64,000 nt of DNA from the NCBI RefSeq assembly GCF_030867095.1, contig NC_081824.1, forward strand, positions 148,085,433 through 148,149,432, written 5' to 3'. The stretch comes from Alligator mississippiensis (lineage: Eukaryota; Chordata; Crocodylia; Alligatoridae). Positions 53,586-63,700 of this stretch are shown in pieces (the stretch's first letter is position 1; each line of letters starts with the position of its first letter). Under the pieces are notes generated by a model. The model saw only the letters and a list, made by a program, of their open reading frames with translations. It searched no databases and was not told where the DNA came from. A program made the translations under genes and the position numbers.

Positions 53586-55692
53586 CATAGATTCATAGAT
53601 TCATAGATGTTAGGGTCGGAAGGGACCTCAATAGATCATCAAGTCGGACCCCCTGCATAAGCAGGAAAGAGTGCTGGGTCTAGATGACCCCAGCTAGATA
53701 CTCATCTAACCTCCTCTTGAAGACCCCCAGGGTAGGGGAGAGCACCACCTCCCTTGGGAGCCCGTTCCAGACCTTGGCCACTCGAACTGTGAAGAAGTTC
53801 TTCCTAATGTCCAATCTAAATCTGCTCTCTGCTAGCTTGTGGCCATTGTTTCTTGTAACCCCCGGGGGCGCCTTGGTGAATAAATACTCACCAATTCCCT
53901 TCTGTGCCCCCGTGATGAACTTATAGGCAGCCACAAGGTCGCCTCTCAACCTTCTCTTGCAGAGGCTGAAAAGGTCCAGTTTCTCCAGTCTCTCCTCGTA
54001 GGGCTTGGTCTGCAGGCCCTTGACCATACGAGTTGCCCTTCTCTGGACCCTCTCCAGGTTATCCGCATCCTTCATGAAGTGTGGCGCCCAGAATTGCACG
54101 CAGTACTCCAACTGCGGTCTGACCAGCGCCCTATAGAGGGGAAGTATCACCTCCCTGGACCTATTCGTCATGCATCTGCTGATGCACGATAAAGTGCCAT
54201 TGGCTTTTCTGATGGCTTCGTCACACTGCCGGCTCATGTTCAACTTGGAGTCCACTAGGACTCCAAGATCCCTTTCCACCTCTGTGCCACCCAGCAGGTC
54301 ATTCCCTAGGCTGTAGGTGTGCTGGACATTTTTCCTCCCTAAGTGCAGCACTTTGCATTTCTCCTTATTGAACTGCATCCTGTTGTTTTCTGCCCACTTG
54401 TCCAACCTATCCAGGTCTGCCTGCAGCTGTTCCCTGCCCTCTGGCGTGTCCACTTCTCCCCATAGCTTTGTCTCATCTGCAAACTTGGACAGAGTACATT
54501 TGACTCCCTCGTCCAAGTCACTGATGAAGACATTAAAGAGTATCGGTCCAAGGACCGAGCCCTGCGGGACCCCACTGCCCACACCCTTCCAGGTCGAGAC
54601 CGACCCATCCACCACGACTCTTTGGGTGCGACCCTCTAGCCAATTCGCCACCCACCGGACTGTGCAGTCATCCACATCACAGCCTCTTAACTTGTTCACC
54701 AGTATGGGGTGGGATACCGTATCGAAGGCCTTCCTGAAGTCTAAGTATACGACATCCACCCCTCCTCCTGTGTCCAGGCGTTTCGTAACCTGGTCATAGA
54801 AAGAGACTAGGTTGGTCAGGCACGATCTGCCCGCCACAAACCCGTGCTGTTTTCCCCTCAGCATAATTTGTCCTGCCGGGCTCTCACAAATGTGAGCCTT
54901 GATAATTTTTTCAAAGACTTTGCCAAGGATGGAGGTGAGACTGACTGGCCTATAGTTGCCCAGGTCCTCCTTCCTCCCCTTCTTGAAAATGGGGACCACG
55001 TTAGCCCTTTTCCAGTCCTCCGGGACTTGGCCCGTGCGCCACGAGCGTTCGAATATTCCCGCCAGTGGCTCTGCAATGATGTCGGCCAGTGCCTTCAGCA
55101 CCCTCGGATGGAGCTCATCCGGGCCTGCCGACTTAAAGGCATCCAGTTCTTCCAAGTGACTCTGCACCACCTCAGGATCTACGTATGGAAGTCCGGCGCC
55201 TTGCTGCTGCCTCTCTACAACCCCAGTGAGAGACTTGTCGTGCCCCTCACTTAGGAACACTGAGGCAAAGAACTCGTTGAGGAGTTCAGCCTTGTCCCCC
55301 CTGTCTGTCACCAATTGCTTCTGCCCATTTAGCAGGGGTCCTATTCCTCCCTGGGCCTTCCTTTTACTCCCTATATATCTAAAAAACAATTTCTTGTTGT
55401 CCTTTACTTGGGTTGCCATCCTCAGCTCCATGGTAGCTTTGGCCTGTCTAACTGCCTCTCTACAAGCACGAGCAGAGGAGGTATATTCATCTTTAGTGAT
55501 CTCACCCTGTTTCCACTTTTTATGTGCTCCCCTTTTGTCCCTTAGGCTGCCCTGGATTTCTCTGGTCAGCCATGGAAGCCTCCTGGCCCCTTTCCCTCTT
55601 TTGCCTTGCTCGGGGATCGTCTTGCTTTGTGCCTGAAGGATCGTTTCCTTAAGGCACAGCCACCCTTCTTGGGCTCCCATCCCTTCAAAAGT
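53586..55692 (-). mobile_element. CR1 copy A, 5'-truncated, young
   Basis: The 3' end is the octamer-type tail (CATAGATT repeated). The copy ends at about 55692, where identity with copy B stops at TCAAAA. It is nearly identical to copy B over the shared 2.1 kb (about two dozen amino-acid differences by eye in 665), so both inserted recently. It carries most of ORF2 but no endonuclease domain. Confidence 0.95.
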
Positions 55693-55704
55693 CCTGCACT
55701 TCAA
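53680..55704 (-). pseudogene. CR1 ORF2, truncated reverse transcriptase (674 codons), copy A
   Basis: A non-LTR retrotransposon reverse transcriptase. Visible motifs are the RPVSLTSILGKVFEKI region, motif A VVYLDFRKAFDTVSH, motif B GVPQGSVLGPILFNVFISDL and motif C, which here reads FADE instead of FADD (Glu 411, codon 54474-54472), a change expected to abolish polymerase activity. The C-terminus LAGVI is normal. The first few residues (MKCRT) come from the MITE in which the element sits, so the start codon is an accident of the insertion. The endonuclease domain is missing. It is open to the end yet almost certainly inactive. Confidence 0.93.
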
Positions 55705-56613
55705 AATGGCGGTGGAGGCACTTTAAAACTTGTTCTGCAAGCTTTAGTTAAAGCGCCTCCGCTGCCATTTTTCAGCGCAGGGATGCTGATACACATGACG
55801 CTCTGGGCGCTTTAATTAGAGTAACTCTCAGAGCCACTCTAATTAAAGCACCCTCTCCCTCCCGCCTCCTGGAGCAATGTATAAAGCACCCCCTGATGTC
55901 CTACCTAGGTTGCCTCTTTCAACATCCCCTATTCCAGCTTTGTGACTTGCTCCAGTTCCCCCAAATAATTCCTCTCCTCTCTTGAGGAGGGCTTCTAAAG
56001 CAAACCTATTGCCCTTTGTAGACATTGTGTTGCCAGGCCTTTTCCTCTATTGGCACCGTCTCCTAACACTCAAACGTTTGTGGAGAAGTAGTTGGTTATG
56101 AGCCCTTCTCTCCTTTCCTGCTTGTTTATGCTTCCCCAACCAGATACCCTTGTAACAATAAACATTTCAGTGGCCTAGTCATGTGTGCAGCATTTATATT
56201 GCAAAACAGCTCCAAGCTTGTCACAATAGGTTTGGTTTGACTGTACTTTTAATAAAACCCCTCAGGCATGTCTTGAAAACTAACCCTGAAGAGTTGCATT
56301 GCTTATTATTATAACTCTGATTTTTACAGGACAAACCTGTCAAATCTCATTTTGCAGGAGTGTTGTACATCCCACTCCCAAACAAAACAATCAGCTTTAG
56401 TATCTAGTTCTGCACAGGCACTGCTAGCGGGGACTAGGCCTAGCATGTTATTTTTATGTTGTTTAAATATAACCTTCAGTCTTGCTTCTTTTCTAACTTG
56501 CATAAGTATTCGAATCAAGAGCAAGCCCATTAGTTCAATGGTGTTATGCCAGTGTAAAGCCAGTGAAGCCAAATCAAAACCTGACTCTTTTTCTCTAGTG
56601 TCTTATGGAGAGA

Positions 56614-56785
56614 ATGCAGGGCAGGGTGGCATCTACAGACTAACTTGTTCAGAGAGACCTGAGCTTTCATAGACTGCAGCCTACTTTGATGCTATGATCT
56701 TTATAGATAAAGTGTCTGAACTAGTTAGTCTGTAAAGGTGCCATCCTGCCCTGCCCTCTGTCTAACCTGAGACTAACACAATGAA
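56614..56785. mobile_element. Palindromic MITE (GACTAA family)
   Basis: The left part GCAGGGCAGGGTGGCATCTA...GACTAACTTGTTC and the right part GAACTAGTTAGTC...GGTGCCATCCTGCCCTGCC form inverted arms of about 38 bases. The centre contains 'gagctttcatagactgcag'. Same family as 11490 and the array at 17290. Confidence 0.75.
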
Positions 56786-57539
56786 CTAACTCTCTCTGCT
56801 TATGGAAAGAGGTGGCAGCATGGCCAGCCACTGATTGAAATACAACCTCTCTGTCTAGCTTCATGCCTTTTAGATGATCAAATAGTTGATGGATTGTTTT
56901 AAGTGTCACTAACCCTCTCCACATTACACACATTCATTTCGTATTTGTATATGCAGCAGCAGTGAGCTGTCATTGGTTAATCTTTTTATTAATCCTAATG
57001 TCAGATGTGTTAACATTTACTTTTACTTAAAGTGGACTGGCAAAGTGTTTCTGCTTACAGTTCTATAGCCCTTCCCCAATCACTCATCCTAATGGGAAAA
57101 AGTGGCCCAGATAAGAAAGCTGTTAGTGTTGGGATTCATAATTTCAGAGCATGACAAATACAAATATTTGCCTCCCCTTCCAGTCTAGCTTCAAATGTTT
57201 CAGTAGGAATGTACTAAACATCACAAGAATGTTTTTAGCTAGAGAAGCTATTTTTGGATGGTATTTTGAGCTGGCCTGTAAGAACACTAAAAATGCGACC
57301 AATCTTCATTTTTTTTCAAAATATTTTTGTAGGACATCTCATAACAGATATACTCAATATTCCAGTCTTTCATGAAATTTAGGCACCCCCACCATTGGGG
57401 TCAACAGAGAGGTGTTACAAGCAAAGGCTGTGCCTCTAAGCAAACCCTGTGTGCAAACCTGGCTTTGCACCTCTAAGCAAAGCCATGGTGATTCAAACCT
57501 AGTACAGCCAGGCTGACAGACAGAGGCTGACTTCTCAGC

Positions 57540-57960
57540 ACCACCAGGCAGCTGGTCAGGCACCAGCCCCAACCCAGTCTTGTTCCTCCCATGAGGACAT
57601 TAATGAGGACTCAGGTGAACAGGGAGAACCAGCAGGCACCATGAGCCCTGACAGGAAGGCTATAAAACTCCTTCTACTTCCTGCTGAACTTTCTTAGTAA
57701 TAGGGGGTGTATGCATGCTTGCTCTCTGGACTTCTGCCTTGCTGCTGCCTGATCCCAGCCTTGCCACAGCCCTTGCCCCTTCTCTGTTTGGATCTCTTGG
57801 CTCTGATGTATCTTCCCCCCTGACCATGATACTGCCTTAACCCTTGGCCTGAAGACCTGGACTGCAACTGATGCCTTGTGTAACCCTGGCCTGCCCAAAG
57901 TAATTCACTGAGTAACCACCTATGGCTTGGTTGATCCTGACACCCTGTAGAAGAGCGGGG
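57540..57960 (+). repeat. Possible LTR-like block with TATA-like box
   Basis: A TATAAA at 57660 ('gaaggctataaaactcc') is followed by pyrimidine-rich DNA of CTTGCTGCTGCCTGATCCC type, ending near 'cctgacaccctgtag'. Composition resembles retroviral or Gypsy-type LTRs of reptiles. No paired LTR, primer-binding site or coding region is seen, so this is speculative. Confidence 0.25.
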
Positions 57961-59384
57961 AAGGGAAGGGACAGGAAAGAGGTACAGGAGTCTTACCTAT
58001 GCCAGTGACTCAAAAATAGTCCCTGGTGACTTCTGCCACTGCTGCTGCTGCTACGGCCATTGCTGCAGCATGATCTGCCTGCCCACGCTGTTACTCTTAA
58101 AGCAGCAGCGTGGTGTCTGTGCAGCCAGCTGCTTCTGTGAGAGCAATGGTGTAGGGTTACTTTTGCTGTTGGGGCATAGACTGTGTGGTTGCCCCTCCTA
58201 AGTTGCTGCCTGAGGCTGGCGCCCTGCTTGCCACCCCTCTTTTCCCCTACAAGGTACTCTACTGGCTCAATGTAATGTGATATATTATTGGTGACAGAGG
58301 ATACTTTAATTCTTTTTATTATGGGACACCTGAAGATCACAGCCCTTATGGACTAGGGTCTTCACAAGACTATAGAACTGACTTCAGTGATTTTATACTG
58401 TATTTACCCATATATTACATGCACCTTTTCCCAAATATCAGCCCTCTAAAACTGGAATGGTGTCTCAAGGAAGGAAATGAAATGTTCTGCACTGGAAGAA
58501 AACAGAGACCTGTAATGACTGCAGTACTTCTCCCCCTGCCAGCCCACAGAGGAGTGGGTATGTGGCATTCGCTGTTCATGGTCAGAGCTGCATTGTTAAC
58601 CCTTTCATAGCTGCTGCCAAATTGCTTTTGCTGACCCTACAGAGTGACTCTACCTTTGTAGTTATGAATCAGACATAACAGGAATCTTTTTCCCCCAGCA
58701 TCATCTTGGCTGCCCAATCCGGAGGTCACTGTCCCACGTGGGTTTTGAGTAGTACATGACAGCTGTTAGTCACAGGGGTCTTTGCCTGCTGGTACCTGAA
58801 GTTTTGGGAGTCCATCCTCGACTTATTGACTTAATGGCTATATTGTTATGGGTTATAGGAATAGTCAATAGGGTGGGTGCTCAGTTCCAGGAATCAGTTC
58901 CTTGGTGTGATTAGCCTAACATGGCTTGTAGAGTAGAGTTTTGCAATGCTAAGTTTCTCTGGCTACGTTATTGCCAGAGGCTCTCGCTGTGTCTTCAATT
59001 ATCTACTGATTCATCATACATTTGCATTCACTCAAGGGGGACCAGCCCGATATAGCAGATTTTATCATTTTACAACTACAACTTCAATGCAGCTTTTAAC
59101 AATGGTCCAGGCTGTAACTTCATTCTACAGGGATACATTCCTTAAGGATTTAAAAGTATAACATATAAAATACAAAATGCCATGGTAAAGATGAGACGGA
59201 TGAAAAATAAAATGCACTGTGAGAAATATATAAAAATACAATGTGAGGTAGTGAGGATCAAAGGCTACTGGGGACAGTAAGTCAGTTATTCATAGATTCA
59301 TAGATTCATAGATGTTAGGGTCGGAAGGGACCTCAATAGATCATCAAGTCCGACCCCCTGCATAAGCAGGAAAGAGTGCTGGGT

Positions 59385-62033
59385 CTAGATGACCCCAGCT
59401 AGATACTCGTCTAACCTCCTCTTGAAGACCCCCAGGGTAGGGGAGAGCACCACCTCCCTTGGGAGCCCGTTCCAGACCTTGGCCACTCGAACTGTGAAGA
59501 AGTTCTTCCTAATGTCCAATCTAAATCTGCTCTCTGCTAGCTTGTGGCCATTGTTTCTTGTAACCCCCGGGGGCGCCTTGGTGAATAAATCCTCACCAAT
59601 TCCCTTCTGTGCCCCCGTGATGAACTTATAGGCAGCCACAAGGTCGCCTCTCAACCTTCTCTTGCGGAGGCTGAAAAGGTCCAGTTTCTCTAGTCTCTCC
59701 TCGTAGGGCTTGGTCTGCAGGCCCTTGACCATACGAGTTGCCCTTCGCTGTACCCTCTCCAGGTTATCCGCATCCTTCTTGAAGTGTGGCGCCCAGAATT
59801 GCATGCAGTACTCCAACTGCGGTCTGACCAACGCCCTATAGAGGGGAAGTATCACCTCCCTGGACCTATTTGTCATGCATCTGCTGATGCACGATAAAGT
59901 GCCATTGGCTTTTCTGATGGCTTCGTCACACTGCCGGCTCATGTTCAACTTGGAGTCCACTAGGACTCCAAGATCCCTTTCCACCTCTGTGCCACCGAGC
60001 AGGTCATTCCCTAGGCTGTAGGTGTGCTGGACATTTTTCCTCCCTAGGTGCAGCACTTTGCATTTCTCCTTATTGAACTGCATCCTGTTGTTTTCTGCCC
60101 ACTTGTCCAGCCTATCCAGGTCTGCCTGCAGCTGTTCCCTGCCCTCCGGCGTGTCCACTTCTCCCCATAGCTTTGTGTCATCTGCAAACTTGGACAGAGT
60201 ACATTTCACTCCCACGTCCAAGTCGCTGATGAAGACATTAAAGAGTATCGGTCCAAGGACTGAACCCTGCGGGACCCCACTGCCCACACCCTTCCAGGTC
60301 GAGACCGACCCATCCACCACGACTCTTTGGGTGCAACCCTCTAGCCAATTCGCCACCCACTGGACTGTGCAGTCATCCACATCACAGCCTCTTAATTTGT
60401 TCACCAGTATGGGGTGGGATACCGTATCGAAGGACTTCCTGAAGTCCAAGTATACGACATCCACCCCTCCTCCTGTGTCCAGGCGTTTCGTAACCTGGTC
60501 ATAGAAAGAGACTAGGTTGGTCAGGCATGATCTGCCCGCCACAAACCCATGCTGGTTTCCCCTCAGCATAATTTGTCCTGCCGGGCTCTCACAAATGTGA
60601 GCCTTGATAATTTTTTCAAAGACTTTACCAAGGATGGAGGTGAGACTGACCGGCCTATAGTTGCCCGGGTCCTCCTTCCTCCCCTTTTTGAAAATGGGGA
60701 CCACGTTAGCCCTTTTCCAGTCCTCCGGGACTTGGCCCGTGCGCCATGAGCATTCGAATATTCCCACCAGTGGCTCTGCAATGACGTCGGCCAGTGCCTT
60801 CAGCACCCTCGGATGGAGCCCATCCGGGCCTGCCGACTTAAAGGCATCCAGTTCTTCCAAGTGACTCTGCACCACCTCAGGGTCTACGCATGACAGTCTG
60901 GCGCCTTGCTGCTGCCTCTCTACAACCCCAGTGAGAGACTTGTCGTGCCCCTCACTTAGGAACACTGAGGCAAAGAACTCGTTGAGGAGTTCAGCCTTGT
61001 CCCCCCTATCTGTCACCAATTGCTTCTGCCCATTTAGCAGGGGTCCTATTCCTCCCTGGGCCTTCCTTTTACTCCCTATATATCTAAAAAACAATTTCTT
61101 GTTGTCCTTTACTTGGGTTGCCATCCTCAGCTCCATGGTAGCTTTGGCCCGCCTAACTGCCTCCCTACAAGCACAAGCAGAGGAGGTATATTCATCTTTA
61201 GTGATCTTACCCTGTTTCCACTTTTTATGTGCTCCCCTTTTGTCCCTTAGGCTGCCCTGGATTTCTCTGGTCAGCCATGGAAGCCTCCTGGCCCCTTTCC
61301 CTCTTTTGCCTTGCTCGGGGATCGTCTTGCTTTGTGCCCAAAGGATCGTTTCCTTTAGGCACAGCCACCCTTCTTGGGCACCCATCCCATCAAAACTCCT
61401 ACTCTGCAGTGCTTCCTTGACTAATCGCCTGAGTGCAATGAGATCAGCTTTCCTAAAGTCTAGCACTTTTACCCTACTAGTTACCTTACCCACTCGCCGT
61501 CTTATGTTGAATTCTATTATAAGGTGATCACTGTCTCCCAGATAGCTACCGATCTGGAGGTCCCCTATCATGTCATCTCCCGTTGCCAATACCAGATCCA
61601 GTATGGCATTCCCCCTAGTGGGACCATACACCTCCTGTGTCAGGTGGAGGTCCTGTACACAAGTTAGAAACCTGCGTGAGCGATGGGACCTTGCTGTCTG
61701 CGTCTCCCAGCAGATGTCCGGGTAGTTTAGGTCCCCCATGACTACCGCCTCTTTAGCTTTTATGGTCTCCAAGAGTTGCCTCAGGAGCCCCGCATCTATT
61801 TCTTCCCCTTGGTGTGGGGGTCTGTAACAGACCCCTACCACCAAATCCCTTTCTCCTTGCCCCCCATGTAGCCTAACCCACAATCCTTCTACTTCCTCAG
61901 CCTCGGATTCTGTCTTGATGAGGGTTGATTTATATTGCTCACTGACATAAAGTGCAACCCCCCCCCCCCCCTTTCTTCCCCTACCTGTCCTTTCTATACA
62001 ATCTATAGCCCTCAATATGTACCGCCCAGTCAT
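59385..62033 (-). CDS. CR1 ORF2: endonuclease (partial frame) and reverse transcriptase, copy B
   Basis: 882 codons. The N-terminal part carries apurinic-type endonuclease motifs (VMGDLNYPDICWE and GDSDHLIIEF). The RT part carries motif A LDFRKSFDTVSH (Ser where copy A has Ala), motif B GVPQGSVLGPILF, and an intact FADD (Asp 618 and 619). The C-terminal LAGVI is present. The first Met here (62033) is not the true start: the first ~80 endonuclease codons are in another frame (62232-61984) and the two frames meet near a TAG at 61983-61981 and a run of 14 C (plus strand) at 61958-61971. Residues up to about GRGRKGGGG are therefore out of frame. It acts in target-primed reverse transcription in family members; this copy is broken as read. 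Confidence 0.9.
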   Translation of the reverse strand: MTGRYILRAIDCIERTGRGRKGGGGVALYVSEQYKSTLIKTESEAEEVEGLWVRLHGGQGERDLVVGVCYRPPHQGEEIDAGLLRQLLETIKAKEAVVMGDLNYPDICWETQTARSHRSRRFLTCVQDLHLTQEVYGPTRGNAILDLVLATGDDMIGDLQIGSYLGDSDHLIIEFNIRRRVGKVTSRVKVLDFRKADLIALRRLVKEALQSRSFDGMGAQEGWLCLKETILWAQSKTIPEQGKRGKGARRLPWLTREIQGSLRDKRGAHKKWKQGKITKDEYTSSACACREAVRRAKATMELRMATQVKDNKKLFFRYIGSKRKAQGGIGPLLNGQKQLVTDRGDKAELLNEFFASVFLSEGHDKSLTGVVERQQQGARLSCVDPEVVQSHLEELDAFKSAGPDGLHPRVLKALADVIAEPLVGIFECSWRTGQVPEDWKRANVVPIFKKGRKEDPGNYRPVSLTSILGKVFEKIIKAHICESPAGQIMLRGNQHGFVAGRSCLTNLVSFYDQVTKRLDTGGGVDVVYLDFRKSFDTVSHPILVNKLRGCDVDDCTVQWVANWLEGCTQRVVVDGSVSTWKGVGSGVPQGSVLGPILFNVFISDLDVGVKCTLSKFADDTKLWGEVDTPEGREQLQADLDRLDKWAENNRMQFNKEKCKVLHLGRKNVQHTYSLGNDLLGGTEVERDLGVLVDSKLNMSRQCDEAIRKANGTLSCISRCMTNRSREVILPLYRALVRPQLEYCMQFWAPHFKKDADNLERVQRRATRMVKGLQTKPYEERLEKLDLFSLRKRRLRGDLVAAYKFITGAQKGIGEDLFTKAPPGVTRNNGHKLAESRFRLDIRKNFFTVRVAKVWNGLPREVVLSPTLGVFKRRLDEYLAGVI

Positions 62034-62232
62034 GGGATGAATCCCACCAGGTCTCTGTTAGCCCCACTAAGTCATAGGTGTTTAGTGCAAGCAGGAGCGC
62101 TAGTTCATCCTGCTTGTTCCCCATGCTCCTAGCATTAGTATATAGGCACTTGAGCCCTGCGACTGGCGCCTTTGCTGCCCCCCCGCTCCCAGTCCCATGG
62201 GGCCCATTGTTTCTTACCTTCTTGTTCCTTAC
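61984..62232 (-). pseudogene. Out-of-frame N-terminal piece of CR1 ORF2 endonuclease
   Basis: 83 open codons after a TAG at 62235-62233. It reads VRNNGPHGTGSGG..., CLYTNARSMGNKQDELALLL and YDLVGLTETWWDSSHDWA, the expected endonuclease N-terminus (including the ETWW motif). It stops at TAG 61983-61981. The continuation is in the frame of the 882-codon ORF. Confidence 0.85.
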
Positions 62233-62372
62233 CTATTCTGTAGTGCTGGCCTCCCCATGGCTTTCAGGTTCCCAATGTTCTTCTTCTTCAGGCTGGGCTG
62301 TCCTTGTGGGTGCCACATGGTTTGGTGATCCACAGCTTCCCCTGCCCTCGTACTCCCCTCCCCCCGACAAGC

Positions 62373-62900
62373 CTAGTTTAAAGCCCGCCGGAGGAGATCC
62401 GCCAACCTAGAAGAAAACACACGCTTACCTTTGGGGGACAGGTGAAGCCCATCCCAGCTGAGCATGTCCCTCGTCGTGATGTGCGGGTCATGGTCCAGGA
62501 AGCCGAAGCCTGCCTCGAGACACCACTGCCGAAGCCGCCAGTTGGTCTCTCTGATGCAGTTCTCTTGCCGTCTTCCTCGTCCGGTCACTGGTAGGATGGA
62601 AGAGAAAACCACCTGGGCACCGAACTCCTTCAGCACGCCGCCCAGAGCACAGTAGTCCGCCATCAAGTGATCGGGGGTTCTCCTGGCCGCATCATTAGTA
62701 CCCACATGGACTAGGACCATGGGGTAATAATCGGTGGGCTTGATCCTGGCCTGGATTACCTCCGTCACATCCCGAATCTTTGCTCCAGGGAGGCAGCATA
62801 CCTCTCGTGCCGAGTGGTCCTGGCGACAGATGGGTCCTTCCGTACCTCTCAGGATGGAGTCTCCTATGACGAGCACTCGTCGCCTCCTCCTCTGGGTCAT
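62373..62900 (-). CDS. CR1 ORF1, SGNH/GDSL esterase-like domain
   Basis: 175 codons from the first in-frame Met; the frame stays open upstream to about 62996, so the true protein was longer. It shows the SGNH hydrolase blocks: GDS at residues 13-15 (VLVIGDSILRG), GTND at 67-70 and DGLH at 150-153. An esterase-like domain in ORF1 is established for CR1 elements. The Arg-rich start (RRRRR) may be part of a linker to a missing N-terminal nucleic-acid-binding region. All three motif blocks are intact. ORF2 follows after about 140 bases. Confidence 0.88.
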   Translation of the reverse strand: MTQRRRRRVLVIGDSILRGTEGPICRQDHSAREVCCLPGAKIRDVTEVIQARIKPTDYYPMVLVHVGTNDAARRTPDHLMADYCALGGVLKEFGAQVVFSSILPVTGRGRRQENCIRETNWRLRQWCLEAGFGFLDHDPHITTRDMLSWDGLHLSPKGKRVFSSRLADLLRRALN

Positions 62901-63079
62901 CGTGGATCTCTTGATCTGTTTGGAGTGTGAAGAACGTGGTGTTTCTTCTTGCCCAAGGGTGTCCTCCTCCCCAATTAGGTTAGCACCAGGATATATTTAC
63001 AGTCGTTGAAGTGGATATTTTAGTTCTTTTGTTTTCTTTAGTGACACTGAGCTTAATTGATATGTAGATGTAGTTTGTA

Positions 63080-63700
63080 AGTTTCTGAGCTGTTCCCCTT
63101 TACAGGTGTGGGCCCCCCAGGACATTTGGCTACACTGGCCCTGGCCTCACCTCCAGGTCACTCAGACCCCCAGGCCCTCAGCTCTGGGCGTCCCTCATGG
63201 TGGGCCCCTGGCCCTTCAACCCTTCCAGTCCTGGCCCCAGCATTGACCAGTTGGGGGATTTCAAGACAGGTTCTGAGTCTAGAGCCCCACTCTCTCTCCG
63301 GGGTCCACCTTCCAGACCGTTCAAGGGGGTAACCCACCCAGTTGTGGGAACTGGGGTTATTAAGGCACCTCAACCCACCTTTCTATGGTGGTAACTGGCC
63401 TGATATTTCCTGGGGGCTTCCGCACCACTGGGAGCCCCACTAGGCCACCCACTCCCAGCAGGGTGTAGTTTTAGGTCATGCCCAGGACCAGGGGAGAGGC
63501 CACACTGGCCAATCAGGGGTGGCCGGTTGTTCAGCTGGGCTCCACATTCTCTGGCAACCTGCTGGGAGGTGCATGGGAATGCCCTCAACCTATTGGCCTC
63601 AGCCAGTGCAGGAAGCCACCATGTGTGTACCCATCCTCCCCACCCACCAAAAGGCAAATGTCTGTTTTGTTTGCTCCTGACCTAACCTAGGGCGCTTGGA
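63080..63700. repeat. Unclassified GC-rich block
   Basis: C-rich DNA with phrases such as 'ggccccccaggacatttgg', 'ctatggtggtaactggcctg' and 'ggccaatcaggggtggccgg'. The sharp composition change against both sides suggests an inserted repeat, but I recognise no family and find no terminal repeats. Short ORFs in it are not convincing. Confidence 0.3.

Larger units (their letters stand above)
53492..55892. mobile_element. Double-hairpin MITE split by CR1 copy A
   Basis: The left remnant 53492-53585 begins GGGGTGCCTATACATG and ends CTCTGGCGTCATGTGTATCA. The right remnant, about 55693-55892, begins CCTGCACTTCAAAATGGCGG, contains GCTGATACACATGACGCTC (inverse of the left remnant's end) and ends ATAAAGCACCCC (inverse of its start). 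A palindrome 55691-55775 and a second one around 55807-55852 (TTTAATTAGAG / CTCTAATTAAAG) lie in the right part. The uninterrupted relative is at 27870-28115. Confidence 0.8.
55893..59290. other. Intergenic DNA between the two CR1 copies
   Basis: Contains a palindromic MITE (56614-56785) and a possible LTR-like block (57540-57960), listed separately. Nothing else with clear coding or repeat structure is seen. Confidence 0.5.
59291..62997 (-). mobile_element. CR1 copy B, nearly full length, young
   Basis: The minus-strand element runs from an SGNH-type ORF1 (upstream limit at or just inside 62997) through ORF2 to a 3' tail of CATAGATT repeats at 59291. It differs little from copy A. ORF1 is open upstream of its first Met to about 62996, so the 5' end of the element, with the promoter and N-terminal ORF1 part, is probably missing. 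Confidence 0.93.

Noticed and set aside
53684..61527. Plus-strand ORFs of 80-198 codons in the CR1 regions
   Set aside because: They are antisense to CR1 ORF2 and occur identically in both copies because the copies are nearly identical.
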